A stretch of 64,000 nucleotides of DNA. Source: Gammaproteobacteria bacterium. GTDB taxonomy: Bacteria; Pseudomonadota; Gammaproteobacteria; Pseudomonadales; Azotimanducaceae. The stretch is from NCBI GenBank assembly GCA_009840545.1, contig VXNM01000010.1:654627-718626 (forward strand), given 5' to 3'. Both the position numbers and the translations under genes were made by a program. Numbering within the stretch: position 1 is the first letter of the stretch; the number at the start of each line of letters is the position of its first letter. This document shows positions 1 through 9,130 of this stretch, in pieces. The notes below the pieces were generated by a model that searched no databases, was not told where the DNA came from, and saw only the letters and a list, made by a program, of their open reading frames with translations.

Positions 1-886
1 CGCCGTTAAAACCGAGCCACCCCAACCAAAGAATTAACACGCCTAATGTAACGATGGGAACGTTGGATGGAGGAGTGGGGTGAACGCTTCCATCACTCTT
101 GAACTTGCCAATCCTAGGACCCACAATGAGCACTCCCATGAGCGCAGCCCACCCGCCGGTCGAGTGGACAATTGTCGATCCTGCAAAGTCGATGAACCCG
201 AATTGCTCAGTCAGCAGACCACCACCCCAGGTCATTGCTCCCACCATGGGATAGATGATGCAAGTGAGGAAGAAGATAAACACGAAGAACGACCAGAGTC
301 GGACCCGTTCGGCCAATGCACCTGAGACTATGGATGCGGTCGTCGCCACAAACACCATTTGGAAGAACCAGTTCGACATGCCAGAGAAACCCTGGTTGAC
401 GACTTCACCCATCGCCGCGGCGGGATCCGCGCCTTCCGCGAGATTTAGCAGGGCTGACTCAGCGGGACTCGGAGTTTCGCCAAATGCGAGAAAGTCTGGT
501 ACGCCGATGACCCAGTTCACGTCTTTGTACATCAAGTCATACCCGATTAGGTAATAGGTGATGCAAGCAATGGAGAAGAGGCCTATGTTCTTCAAGCAAA
601 TTACAGAAGCGTTCTTGGTTCGAACAGACCCCGACTCCAACATCGTGAAGCCAGCGCACATCCAAAGCACGAGCGCTCCCCAAATTAAGAATGACAACGA
701 ATTCAGTACGAATTCCGTTTCCGAATCGATTGCAGCCAGCACAGGAAAAGCCGCGACGCAAAGCACGGCCGCACCAAAGAAAATGCCGCGTCTACGCCAA
801 TGCGGAGAATTCGGTTCCTCGGTGTTTCTTGTTTTGGGACCTGGAGTTTTTGTATTTGTTAGAAGGTTTGCGATGTTCACGGTCAT
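1..886 (-). CDS. amt: Ammonium transporter Amt (3' truncated by window edge)
   Basis: Reading the minus strand from ATG at 886 gives an open frame running off the window start (295 codons visible). It is an inner-membrane ammonium channel/transporter. The N-terminus has a hydrophilic stretch, then a helix ending FPVLAAIDSE (a possible signal peptide, as in many Amt proteins). Typical Amt segments follow: LWMCAGFTMLESGSVRTKN near residues 70-90, a GFSGMSNWFFQMVF-like helix, ALAERVRLWSFF, and MTWGGGLL followed by IDFAGSTIVHSTGGWAAL, the well-conserved Amt signature. An in-frame TAA lies 12 codons upstream of the start and AGAAGG lies just before it. No glnK is visible in front of it. The C-terminal third lies outside the window. 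Confidence 0.93.
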   Translation of the reverse strand, partial: MTVNIANLLTNTKTPGPKTRNTEEPNSPHWRRRGIFFGAAVLCVAAFPVLAAIDSETEFVLNSLSFLIWGALVLWMCAGFTMLESGSVRTKNASVICLKNIGLFSIACITYYLIGYDLMYKDVNWVIGVPDFLAFGETPSPAESALLNLAEGADPAAAMGEVVNQGFSGMSNWFFQMVFVATTASIVSGALAERVRLWSFFVFIFFLTCIIYPMVGAMTWGGGLLTEQFGFIDFAGSTIVHSTGGWAALMGVLIVGPRIGKFKSDGSVHPTPPSNVPIVTLGVLILWLGWLGFNG

Positions 887-1183
887 TGCCTTCTGTGGTG
901 CAAGTGCGTCCTTCGGATTTTAGCCAATTGTGAAGACTTCAATAGCGAGAGTCGCCATTCGCCGCTAATGATTCGCATATCGAAAATCACTTAGTTCGAA
1001 CAAAAACGCATTTTCTTGATTTTTTAACATAATCATTAGTTCGTGCTAGTGTCCAAATATTGGTGAGTATGGCTTGACCATGAGCTGAAGGTCAATGCCT
1101 TGATGAGGTGTGATCCAACAATTGGTCTAGGAGAGTGTTTGAATGGGAATTCGATCAGACGATGAAATTGCAACGCATAACAG

Positions 1184-2368
1184 ATGATCAAGATTGGTCG
1201 TTCGCGACGTCTATCCCATTCTAGGAGTCCAAGTCTTATCTCATTCATTAGAGGTTTTTTCTTAGGTGCAACGGTAGTGATCGGAGCAAACGCCAGCGGT
1301 TCGAATGTCACCGAACTCGAGGAACTTTCCGAAATTCTCGAAACAGCGCGGATCGAAATGGAACTACCAGGTTTGCGCGCGGCGGCTCGATTTTCTGACG
1401 CAACCGTTGTATGTGCTGCTGCCGGTTTGGCAGATCGAGAAGCGAACGTAGCTTTGGACAATGTCGCTCCCATGCCGGGAGGAAGCACAGGCAAGACTTT
1501 CGTTGCAGCTGTGACCATGTTGCTTGTAGAAGAAGGTGTTCTTTCCCTGGACGACTTGATCTCCAAGTGGCTTGAAGAGGAACCCTGGTTCGACAAGTTG
1601 CCGAACTCTCGAGATATTCGAATATGGCATCTCTTATCGCATACGGCGGGTCTATCTGACTATCCGGAAAGCCGCAGCTATCAGATTCAATCCATTTGGC
1701 GTGCGATTCGTAGAGGGTCGATTCGGTTTGAACCCGACGAGCTCATTCGCTATACGTTGAGAAAGAGGCCGTTGTTTCCGGTGGGAGAAGGATTTCGCTA
1801 CACAGATATCGGTTACCTCGTGCTCGGAAAGGTGATTGAAGCGGCGACGGACCGACAGTATTACGATCTGTTGCGCGAAAAGATTCTCGATCCTCTGGGG
1901 CTCGACCAAGTAGTTGTGCAGGATCAATCGATTTTGCCTGAAGTAGTACCAGGCTATATGCGCGGCGCACGCAATCTCAGGCCGGATGGAAGCATGAAAA
2001 TCGATCCTTCATCGGAATGGACTGGTGGCGGAGTTGCTTTGAATCCCACAATGCTGGTTGAGTTTCTTGGAGCACTAGCAGAAGCACGAGTGGTTACTCC
2101 GGGGAGCTTCAAGAAAATGCGCGAAATGGGATGGCGTGATCCAGACTCTCCCGAGGAGTATTACGGACTAGGTCTGTTTGTGCACGACGACGGTGCAGCT
2201 ATTGGGCATGCCGGATTGTGGCCTGGCTATCGCACACATGTGATGCATTTCTTTGCAACCGATACTACCGTCGCGATTCAGACTAACCGAGACGGAGCAG
2301 TCGACACAAGAGAAGTGGTTAGAAGAGTCGCCGACTTTGTAGGCAAGCACGGCACGTCTAACGAGTGA
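1184..2368 (+). CDS. Beta-lactamase-fold serine hydrolase (class C/esterase type), probably exported
   Basis: A 394-residue member of the beta-lactamase-related serine hydrolases (class C beta-lactamase, DD-peptidase and EstB-like esterase superfamily). The SxxK nucleophile motif is S101-T-G-K104. The Y-x-N equivalent is Y206-T-D. The third motif is H342-A-G. LLSHTAGLSDY at about 150-160 is the usual conserved turn of this family. The first 36 residues are basic then hydrophobic (GFFLGATVVIGANA), suggesting a signal peptide. No good ribosome site precedes the ATG, so the start is uncertain by a few codons. Substrate cannot be deduced; most relatives act as esterases or peptidases rather than antibiotic-degrading enzymes. 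It is followed by a second, differently diverged member. Confidence 0.85.
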   Translation: MIKIGRSRRLSHSRSPSLISFIRGFFLGATVVIGANASGSNVTELEELSEILETARIEMELPGLRAAARFSDATVVCAAAGLADREANVALDNVAPMPGGSTGKTFVAAVTMLLVEEGVLSLDDLISKWLEEEPWFDKLPNSRDIRIWHLLSHTAGLSDYPESRSYQIQSIWRAIRRGSIRFEPDELIRYTLRKRPLFPVGEGFRYTDIGYLVLGKVIEAATDRQYYDLLREKILDPLGLDQVVVQDQSILPEVVPGYMRGARNLRPDGSMKIDPSSEWTGGGVALNPTMLVEFLGALAEARVVTPGSFKKMREMGWRDPDSPEEYYGLGLFVHDDGAAIGHAGLWPGYRTHVMHFFATDTTVAIQTNRDGAVDTREVVRRVADFVGKHGTSNE

Positions 2369-2536
2369 TTCACGACGACCCCATTGACGGTCTGGAAACA
2401 CATTCTCTTCCCGATTCTCGTTTCGGTTGTGGGTCGGTGTCCTACAATCTTCAATCCGAGATCTGGTTGGGAGGGTGTGCCAGATGGTTCGGACAGGAAG
2501 GTTCAGCGAAAAGCATCCAAATTTAGGAACCTAATC

Positions 2537-3799
2537 ATGAAACGAGTTCTTGTCACTTTTTTCGCGCTTATCTGGTGTGTATGTGCGAATGCAGAGGAAT
2601 TCAAGCATGGCACTCCTGAGAGTGCGGGGATGTCAAGTGAGCGGTTGGATCGCGTCACGGATGTGATGCAATCCTATATCGATCGAGGGATTGTTCCAGG
2701 TATACACGTTTTGGTCGCTCGACGGGGCGTGATTGTTTATGACAACGCGATAGGAACAAGAGGCTCGGACGACGACCGACCCTTGGAAAAAGATGCTCTC
2801 TACCGCATCTATTCAATGACGAAACCGATCACAGCCGTTGCCGCCATGCAGTTGTACGAACAAGGCAAGTTCAAGATGGGCAGCTCTGTGGCGGAGTTCA
2901 TTCCTGAATTTGAGGAACTCACAGTCCATGTAGAAGAAGGAGATCCCGTTCCGGTCAACCGTCCAATGAACATGCGCCATTTGCTGACGCATACGGCTGG
3001 TCTTGGTTACGGGCTGGGAAATTGGCATCCAGTGGATCGGTTGTTCCGTCAGAATCGAGTATTGGGATCAACTGACTTGGAGGAAATGATTGGAAAGATG
3101 AAAGACATTCCTCTCAAATTTCAGCCAGGCGACAGATGGGACTACAGTGCCGCGGTCGACGTAACGGGTTTAGTCGTCCAGAGATTGAGTGGTCAGTCTT
3201 TCGACGAATACCTTGAAGAGCACATCTTCGCGCCGCTAAAGATGGACGATACATTCTTTCAGATTCCAGAAGACAAGCACGACCGACTACTTCCCGTTCA
3301 CAATTGGAGTCGGCAAGAAAACAAAATTGTGATGCGACCAGTGGGTGAAAACGAATATCGTAGTGTGACGATGTTTTCAGGTGGAGGTGGTTTGATTTCC
3401 ACGGGAATGGACTATTTGAGGTTTGCAGAAGCTCTTCGTCGAGGTGGCGAACTCGAAGGTGGTCGAATTATTGGACGGAAAACGATTGATTACATGACGC
3501 AGAACCACCTGCCAGCTGCAGTTCCCGGTTCTGGAACCGGGGACAATCCAACGGGGGCAGCCACTCGTGCCCAACAAAGTGCTTTCGGGTTTGGTTTGGG
3601 ATTTGGAATCAACATGAACCCGTTGGTGGGAAATCTGTCGTCATTCGGCGAGTACAACTGGGGTGGCGCGGCAGGCACCGTCTTTTGGGTGGACCCAGAA
3701 GAGGACCTGGTCGTTGTGGGCCTGATCCAGCTCATGGGTGGAAGCGGACTGCTTTCGTCTGACTTGAAGATTGCCGTGTTACAAGCGATAACTGATTGA
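2537..3799 (+). CDS. Beta-lactamase-fold serine hydrolase, exported (EstB-like)
   Basis: The frame is open from 2384, but the start chosen at 2537 gives a classical signal peptide (MKRVLVTFFALIWCVCANA, cleavage after ANA) and a 420-residue protein. Motifs of the serine beta-lactamase/esterase family: S93-M-T-K96, Y203-S-A, RHLLTHTAGLGYG at about 147-159 and GGAAGTVFWVDP near the C-terminus as the third-motif strand. A FSGGGGLISTGMDYLRFAEAL stretch is typical of EstB-like esterases. It lies 168 nt after the previous hydrolase gene, so the pair may be co-transcribed, but sequence similarity between them is low, so they are not a recent duplication. Predicted periplasmic hydrolase of unknown substrate. 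Confidence 0.87.
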   Translation: MKRVLVTFFALIWCVCANAEEFKHGTPESAGMSSERLDRVTDVMQSYIDRGIVPGIHVLVARRGVIVYDNAIGTRGSDDDRPLEKDALYRIYSMTKPITAVAAMQLYEQGKFKMGSSVAEFIPEFEELTVHVEEGDPVPVNRPMNMRHLLTHTAGLGYGLGNWHPVDRLFRQNRVLGSTDLEEMIGKMKDIPLKFQPGDRWDYSAAVDVTGLVVQRLSGQSFDEYLEEHIFAPLKMDDTFFQIPEDKHDRLLPVHNWSRQENKIVMRPVGENEYRSVTMFSGGGGLISTGMDYLRFAEALRRGGELEGGRIIGRKTIDYMTQNHLPAAVPGSGTGDNPTGAATRAQQSAFGFGLGFGINMNPLVGNLSSFGEYNWGGAAGTVFWVDPEEDLVVVGLIQLMGGSGLLSSDLKIAVLQAITD

Positions 3800-3881
3800 T
3801 CGGCAGTCCCAAATAAAGTGTAAAGTGCGGTGAACGATTGTTGACCGCACACTTGCGCATGCGACAATAGGAAATTGAGAA

Positions 3882-4343
3882 TTGGTTAAGTCATCACATT
3901 CAGGTAAAGAGTTGACTGACGAAGAATGGAAGTTTCAGCTTCGCATTCAACTCACGGGCGAAATGGCGAGAAAAGCAAGGAATTCAGAGGAATACGAGGC
4001 ATTGCAGCCACTGTATGAGCTGATCGCTCGCCACGAAGCCGAGTTAGTTTGTCAGTACGATGCGTTTGCGGGCTACTGCGAACAGGCAGAACGAACGGGT
4101 GAGCAAAACTTGCCTCTCTATAAGTGGACAAAGGCGACCATAGAGAATCCCGAAAAGGAAGCAAAGTACGTCAAAATTTTCACGATTTACGTTCAGGGTG
4201 AAGAGGTATACGATAAAACGGTCGCCGAGAAGCTGGAATCCGAGCTCAAACCAATGGTTGGCGGGCCAGTGATCGAGAAGTTGTCTAAATACGATTCCAA
4301 CCCTGCCAACAATCCCCAGCCGCCCAAGAAATACCTTAACTAG
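3882..4343 (+). CDS. Hypothetical protein (153 aa)
   Basis: I do not recognise this family. The frame is open from a TTG at 3882 with AGGA about 9 nt upstream; the first in-frame ATG is codon 28, so an ATG-initiated form would be shorter. The product is soluble, rich in Glu/Lys and predicted largely helical, ending in a proline/asparagine-rich tail (NPANNPQPPKKYLN). There is no signal peptide, membrane segment or Cys cluster. It lies upstream of rpoH but is separated from it by 145 nt containing a CIRCE operator, so it is unlikely to share the heat-shock promoter. Confidence 0.6.
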   Translation: MVKSSHSGKELTDEEWKFQLRIQLTGEMARKARNSEEYEALQPLYELIARHEAELVCQYDAFAGYCEQAERTGEQNLPLYKWTKATIENPEKEAKYVKIFTIYVQGEEVYDKTVAEKLESELKPMVGGPVIEKLSKYDSNPANNPQPPKKYLN

Positions 4344-4425
4344 TCAGAGACACCCAGCTCAGCTCGGAGGTCTAGACAGATTCATGCTCTGAAATTTGGC
4401 TGATTTCGGGAACTTTAGCCCAAGT

Positions 4426-4452
4426 CTAGCACTCTAATCTATCGAGTGCTAA
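4426..4452 (+). promoter_or_regulatory. CIRCE element (HrcA operator) upstream of rpoH
   Basis: CTAGCACTC (4426-4434), nine unrelated bases (4435-4443), then GAGTGCTAA (4444-4452). This matches the CIRCE consensus TTAGCACTC-N9-GAGTGCTAA at 17 of 18 positions, with exact spacer length. CIRCE is bound by the HrcA repressor and normally sits in front of groESL, dnaK or hrcA. Here it lies 36 nt before the rpoH start codon. An A/T-rich TAAAAT overlaps its right arm and could be a -10 element, but I see no convincing -35. Confidence 0.9.
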
Positions 4453-4488
4453 AATATTAGTGCCTTATTCAGCTTGAGGAGGCTCAGC

Positions 4489-5346
4489 TTGACAACGAGT
4501 GTCATTCCAATCTCGAACCTGTCGCCAGGAGGCGACCTAACGGCCTATATCAATACGGTCAATGCATATTCCGTGCTTACGGCCGAGGAAGAAAAGGATC
4601 TTGCCCATCGGTTCTACGATGAAGGTGATCTGGATGCGGCCCGAGAGCTAATTATTAGTAACTTAAGATTCGTAGTCTATTTAGCCCGTACTTATCGAGG
4701 TTACGGCTTGCCTGAGGCCGACATTATTCAAGAGGGCAACGTTGGATTGATGAAAGCTGTGAAGCGGTTCGACCCCAACGTTGGAGTTCGACTTGTTTCG
4801 TTTGCCGTCCATTGGATTCGAGCGGAAATTCACGAATTCATCATTCGAAACTGGCGAATCGTCAAGATTGCTACCACAAAGGCTCAGCGAAAGCTCTTCT
4901 TTAAATTGCGTGAACGCAAGAAGGACTTCGGTTGGCTAACCCAAAGTGAGACTCGAGAAATCGCGAAAGACCTCGGGGTGCGTCCGCAAGATGTCACGCA
5001 CATGGAAGGTCGATTGTCTTCAAACGATGTGGCATTCGACATATCCGATGACGACGATGACGAGAGTGCGAGTTGGGCTCCAGCTCAATTGATTGCCGAT
5101 GATAGTCCCACTCCTTCCGAGCAGTTGGAAGAAGAAGAGTGGGAGGCCCATCGACAAGGACTGCTTTACGAAGCAATGCAGTCGCTTGACGAACGAAGCA
5201 GAGTCATTCTAAACTCGCGATGGCTCTCTCCCGACAAAGCGACGTTGCACGAACTCGCTGCACAGTTTGGTCTATCCGCCGAACGAATTAGACAGATAGA
5301 AAGTGCGGCAATGGAAAAGATTAAGGAGCAACTGGCACCTGCCTAA
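4489..5346 (+). CDS. rpoH: RNA polymerase sigma factor RpoH (sigma-32)
   Basis: A 285-residue heat-shock sigma factor, almost the length of E. coli RpoH (284). Region 2 is highly conserved: LRFVVYLARTYRGYGLPEADIIQEGN, then LMKAVKRFDPNVGVRLVSFAVHWIRAEIHEFIIRNWRIVK, followed by the RpoH-box type KLFFKLRERKKDFGWLT. Region 4 ends with ELAAQFGLSAERIRQIESAAMEKIK. The frame is open from a TTG at 4474, but GAGGAGG at 4476-4482 places the start at the TTG at 4489, six bases downstream. It directs transcription of chaperone and protease genes. The CIRCE operator upstream suggests HrcA-dependent control added to the usual heat control. trmB follows after 77 nt. Confidence 0.96.
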   Translation: MTTSVIPISNLSPGGDLTAYINTVNAYSVLTAEEEKDLAHRFYDEGDLDAARELIISNLRFVVYLARTYRGYGLPEADIIQEGNVGLMKAVKRFDPNVGVRLVSFAVHWIRAEIHEFIIRNWRIVKIATTKAQRKLFFKLRERKKDFGWLTQSETREIAKDLGVRPQDVTHMEGRLSSNDVAFDISDDDDDESASWAPAQLIADDSPTPSEQLEEEEWEAHRQGLLYEAMQSLDERSRVILNSRWLSPDKATLHELAAQFGLSAERIRQIESAAMEKIKEQLAPA

Positions 5347-5423
5347 CTTCCAAGCAGCGCTCGAAAGCATCCAGGTCTAACATTTCGAGCCCATCCGGGC
5401 TCTCACAACTACGAAGCGTCAAA

Positions 5424-6098
5424 ATGCGACAGCTCTATGTCCGTCGTGGGTCCCGTATGACCGGCGCACAAGCCAGAGCCTACGCTTGTCTTGAAGAATA
5501 TCGTCTTGATCCCGATTGCATTGATCGTCATTTCGAGTTTGTTCGACACGCTAGTGACCTCTTGGTGGAAATAGGCTTCGGCAACGGCGAAGTACTAGCG
5601 CAATTCGCGTCAACTAATCCTCTTTGGAACTGCATTGGCGTTGAAGTGTTTCGTCCAGGCATCGGCGCACTAATCCGACGATGTAAAGCAGAAGAACTCA
5701 AGAATGTTCTCATCGCTGAGACAGACGGGCTCACCTTATTGGAAGCACTGCCTGACTCTTCCATCAGCTTGATGTTTGTCTTCTTTCCCGACCCGTGGCC
5801 CAAGAAGAGGCATCACAGAAGACGTCTGGTCAATGAGGAATTTGCGGAGTTAACCAGTCGTAAATTGAGCGTTGGAAGTTCAGTCTGTCTTGCTACCGAC
5901 TGGGAACACTATGCTGACCAGATCGGAATAGTCTTTGATAACCATCGTTCGTTCGATGGCGGTCCTTCAGAACGCTACGAATTGCGCCCCAAGACTCGGT
6001 TTGAACAACGCGGAGAGAAGCTTGGACACGAAATCTGGGACTTTCAGTACAAACGAGTTACCAGCAGCACTAAAGAATCTCAAGATACTTCGCAGTGA
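5424..6098 (+). CDS. trmB: tRNA (guanine-N7-)-methyltransferase TrmB
   Basis: A 224-residue SAM-dependent methyltransferase making m7G46 in the tRNA variable loop. Features: N-terminal LYVRRGSRMTGAQ (TrmB-type R-R-x-R-M/L-T), SAM motif I LVEIGFGNGE, then VFFPDPWPKKRHHRRRLV (the FPDPWxKxRHxKRR hallmark) and C-terminal TRFEQRGEKLGHEIWDFQY. It is slightly shorter than the E. coli enzyme (239), consistent with a short N-terminus. The ATG at 5424 has no strong ribosome site. It is same-strand and 77 nt downstream of rpoH. A GAGCCC-ATCC-GGGCTC hairpin (5387-5402) lies between them without a T tract. Confidence 0.96.
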   Translation: MRQLYVRRGSRMTGAQARAYACLEEYRLDPDCIDRHFEFVRHASDLLVEIGFGNGEVLAQFASTNPLWNCIGVEVFRPGIGALIRRCKAEELKNVLIAETDGLTLLEALPDSSISLMFVFFPDPWPKKRHHRRRLVNEEFAELTSRKLSVGSSVCLATDWEHYADQIGIVFDNHRSFDGGPSERYELRPKTRFEQRGEKLGHEIWDFQYKRVTSSTKESQDTSQ

Positions 6099-6107
6099 CT
6101 TGATTCC

Positions 6108-6989
6108 TCACCCTATGGGTGGAAACCGTTCGTCGTTGACGTTGTAGCCGAATTCGACGGCTTCGAGCATTTGCAGCGGATCACGTAGATCCACCATGCC
6201 TGGGCCAACAAAGCTGAGGCCGTGTTGGTACCCAACCAGCTTTCGCAGCCGATCGGGCATCTTCGGTAATTGGTCGCGAGGAATTCCAATGAATTGATTT
6301 TCCTGCTGGCGAAGATAGGAAAGGTTGAAGTTAATGTCGATCGCTCGACGGCTTCGGTTAGACCTGTTCTCGCCACCTCCGTGCCAAAGAGCTCCTGTCC
6401 AGACCAACATGGTCCCCGCCTCCATTTCCACTTGCACGGTCTCTACATCTGGAGGTTGCCGCACCGGGGTGTCATGCCATTTGTGGGATTCTGGAACTAG
6501 CGTGGTCGCCCCGTTTTCCACGGTAAAGTCATCAATTGCAATGACGGCGTTGGCGACGAAAGGTGGGTGAGGGCGCGGAACGGGCCAGAGCCCATCGTCT
6601 TGATGCAGCCCTTGTGCTTTGGCTCCAGGCAACAGATCAAAATAAGCCACAACGGAAACTTGAACGTTCGACCCCAACATACCCTGTACGACAGCAACAA
6701 GCCGTGGGTCGCACACCAAGTCATCTACACAGCGGGTCTTTCCGAGGAGATTGTGTGCACGCACGGTTTTGCGTTCCGGCGGCATCAATTCTCGAATTGG
6801 GTGCACGTCATGCAGAAGATCAGATCCAAGTCTTGCAACCCGTTCTTTCGACAGCCACTGAGGGAATACGGCATACCCAAATTCCTCGATGTGGGCCAGC
6901 CCGTCGTCGAGTCCCGCTACGATGATTTCTCCGTCGAACACCTTTGCCGAGTCAGGCTTGCGGATCATTTTTTTGGCAGCTTCCACCAT
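6108..6989 (-). CDS. Phytanoyl-CoA dioxygenase (PhyH) family protein
   Basis: A 293-residue Fe(II)/2-oxoglutarate-dependent oxygenase of the PhyH family. Iron ligands are visible as H129-Q-D131 (GLHQDDGLW) and the distal H203 (ALWHGGGENRS), followed by an Arg pair (R214/R215) suited to 2-oxoglutarate binding. NGATTLVPESHKW at 159-171 is a typical PhyH segment. Substrate is unknown; relatives hydroxylate small molecules, lipids or ectoine-like compounds. It converges with trmB, whose stop is only 9 nt away. A later in-frame ATG (codon 8) is an alternative start. Confidence 0.88.
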   Translation of the reverse strand: MVEAAKKMIRKPDSAKVFDGEIIVAGLDDGLAHIEEFGYAVFPQWLSKERVARLGSDLLHDVHPIRELMPPERKTVRAHNLLGKTRCVDDLVCDPRLVAVVQGMLGSNVQVSVVAYFDLLPGAKAQGLHQDDGLWPVPRPHPPFVANAVIAIDDFTVENGATTLVPESHKWHDTPVRQPPDVETVQVEMEAGTMLVWTGALWHGGGENRSNRSRRAIDINFNLSYLRQQENQFIGIPRDQLPKMPDRLRKLVGYQHGLSFVGPGMVDLRDPLQMLEAVEFGYNVNDERFPPIG

Positions 6990-7126
6990 CTTGGATTAGT
7001 CTTGCATGAATCTGGAAGAAGGCATCGTAACGTATGGACTAGAAGGAGCTAGTATACGAGCCTGTCGAGTTGAAGCACGTGTAGCGAGTAGGCAAACTTC
7101 ACGGATCAAGAGTGGTTGTTAGGATG

Positions 7127-8314
7127 CTAGTAACGCTCGATTGCACTCAGGTCGATTGAGATGCAAGGGTCGTTGTCATCGTTTGGGGTCAGTTTCACGA
7201 ATCCTTTCTCGCGAAGTTGTTCAATGTCTCGCATAAACGTACGGGTCGAAACTTCGTTGTAAATCAGTTGAATGAATGGATTGGATCGGATTTCAACAAG
7301 AGGCATCCGCTTCTCAACTCTATTTCCAAAAGGATCGATCGGATTGGTTTCATCGACGAGATGCATGAGAAATCGGTACTCTCGGTTGCTGAGTACGTAC
7401 CGTCTAGCACTCTTCTTAGTAGAGTGAGACCGCTTTAGCGTCTCCATGTACATCATGCGATTCTGTCTCACTTGGATAAACGAATTTATTCCTTCTAGTT
7501 CATTCTCGAAGCCTCTCAGTCCGAACTCGATGAATTCAGTGAGATCAAAAGGATGTGATCTTCTACTTCGTTGAAGTAGAGTCCTGTAATCGTCAGCATT
7601 TTGGTAAAAAAAGTTGCTGAGTCCATAGAATCCATGAATGTTGTAGCCTCCTACGAACAGCAGGTAAGCCTCAATCAGTCTCGACAATCGTCCATTTCCA
7701 TCACCGAACGGATGTATGGTTACTAGAAAAAAATGTGCAAGGAATGCTCGTACGACAGAATGCCATCTCTCTCGTGTTTCTCGAGAGTACAACCAATCGA
7801 AAAACTCTCTCAAAAGGTCATGCAACCGATCGTGTGGAGCTCCAACATGGACACCACCCAAGTCTTTGCTCCCGACAACAACTGATCGCGACCGCAGTCG
7901 TCCAGAAACATTATCGGCACTGTGCTCTCCTTCAGTGATCAACTTGTGGAGATAGAGCAAATTCTCAAGCGTAAGTCCTACGTCTCGAGGAGTGCTGATC
8001 CTTGCTCGGATCCACTCCTGTGCACGCTCAGCATTTTGAACCTGTAACTGATCTGCTGAGCGAGGAACTTCAGAGTCTCGATCGGTACTTGAACGTTCCA
8101 AGAAGTCGCGTACTTGGTCTTCAGACATGAGATTTCCTTCGATTGCGGTCGTTCCGTGAATCGCTCGAATACGATTAAGTCGATTAAGTTCAGTCTTCCA
8201 AGCACTCGGAATGTAAATCCGTTCAACAGCTCGACGGTACCCCTCAATGCTGATTAGTACATCGCTAAAGCTCTTGTTTAATCTGAACTCGAATGAGAAC
8301 CTGTCCCAATCCAT
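7127..8314 (-). CDS. Fic family protein (AMPylator) with N-terminal inhibitory helix
   Basis: A 395-residue Fic protein. The catalytic loop is HPFGDGNGR (H201-R209), matching HPFx(D/E)GNGR exactly, so AMP transfer to hydroxyl side chains is expected. An inhibitory helix motif of the (S/T)xxxE(G/N) kind is present N-terminally as TTAIEGN (55-61), which makes this an intramolecularly inhibited (class II) Fic protein. The Fic_N-like beginning and a C-terminal segment (about 310-395) resembling a winged helix fit the common chromosomal Fic architecture. Target unknown. It stands alone, and its 5' flank is the repeat-bearing gene desert. Many such genes are auto-regulated or belong to mobile gene pools. 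Confidence 0.92.
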   Translation of the reverse strand: MDWDRFSFEFRLNKSFSDVLISIEGYRRAVERIYIPSAWKTELNRLNRIRAIHGTTAIEGNLMSEDQVRDFLERSSTDRDSEVPRSADQLQVQNAERAQEWIRARISTPRDVGLTLENLLYLHKLITEGEHSADNVSGRLRSRSVVVGSKDLGGVHVGAPHDRLHDLLREFFDWLYSRETRERWHSVVRAFLAHFFLVTIHPFGDGNGRLSRLIEAYLLFVGGYNIHGFYGLSNFFYQNADDYRTLLQRSRRSHPFDLTEFIEFGLRGFENELEGINSFIQVRQNRMMYMETLKRSHSTKKSARRYVLSNREYRFLMHLVDETNPIDPFGNRVEKRMPLVEIRSNPFIQLIYNEVSTRTFMRDIEQLREKGFVKLTPNDDNDPCISIDLSAIERY

Positions 8315-8329
8315 TCATTGCCCCTATAG

Positions 8330-8485
8330 TTGACCTGTTATCTGACACCTTATTTGACGCTCAACTGTACATGGAATTACAGTGGTAAAACAATATTTTA
8401 CATTGTAATTTGTGAGATATTTCACTCCTACTTGTCACGCTATTTTGCACCTTACTTGACGTACTAATTGGCACTATGTTTGGAT
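8330..8485 (+). repeat. Phased 12-bp TTTGAC-type repeat array around an AT-rich hairpin (copy 1)
   Basis: On the plus strand TTGAC-like cores recur every 11-13 bases: 8331, 8343 and 8355 (TTGAC, CTGAC, TTTGAC), then 8432, 8445, 8456, 8468 and 8480. A loose consensus is YTTGACNNNNTA. Between the two blocks lies an inverted repeat: AATTACA (8375-8381) with TGTAATT (8404-8410), and inside it GTAAAA (8385-8390) with TTTTAC (8396-8401), loop CAATA. Read on the minus strand the units encode S-N-x-V/L tetrapeptides (for example ASNKVSDN), so a decayed linker-coding origin is possible. The array sits directly in front of the Fic gene that starts at 8314. Confidence 0.6.
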
Positions 8486-9130
8486 CTTTCACTCATAATC
8501 CAAGACGGCTTCTTGGGAGAGCTTATGAGCTGGACGGGATTCAATCGAGTTGAATGTTTTTTTAGGGTATTTCCACTAGGGGGCGTAGCAGGTCAAGTCC
8601 GAGTGATGTCGCGACCTACGTAACACGGCTGGCATTAGTCCCCATGAATGGTGGACGCTTTGCTAAGGGCGTGATCCTGTTGTTGTGACGTGTACTTACT
8701 AGAGCCAATTCGGAGACACGGCGTTCCTAGATAAACTCTTCGATTTTGGCTATTTTGAGCTAGTTCTGTCGTGTTCACGAGCTTGGTCCAAGATTCATAC
8801 TATTGGTACGGTTGAGGAGTCTTGAATGACAATATCGATTCCACCATGAAGTCGGCTTGCTCAAGGTGCTTCAGTCTTGTCTTCCATCTGAGCCTCTCTT
8901 ACAGAGTGTTGGAAGAGTTCGAACCTAGGTTCAGAAGTTTGAAGATTTGCACAAGCCACGAGCAACACGACGAAGTGCGCCAGCAAGAAAATCCTTGTGA
9001 GATCGTGGTGAACGAATCAAAAAGACTTGGCTTGGCAGAATTGAACCAACTGCTCGCGCAGACACCGCTATCTAGCTTCTTTGGTTCAATCGTGTGGCGA
9101 ATCAATACCTGTGTACACTATTTCTCCCTT

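Noticed and set aside
1036-1596. Minus-strand open frame opposite the first serine hydrolase
   Set aside because: Fully antisense to a gene with clear family motifs; no domain or start signals of its own.
5387-5402. GAGCCC/GGGCTC hairpin between rpoH and trmB as a terminator
   Set aside because: Short stem and no T tract follows; not called as a terminator.
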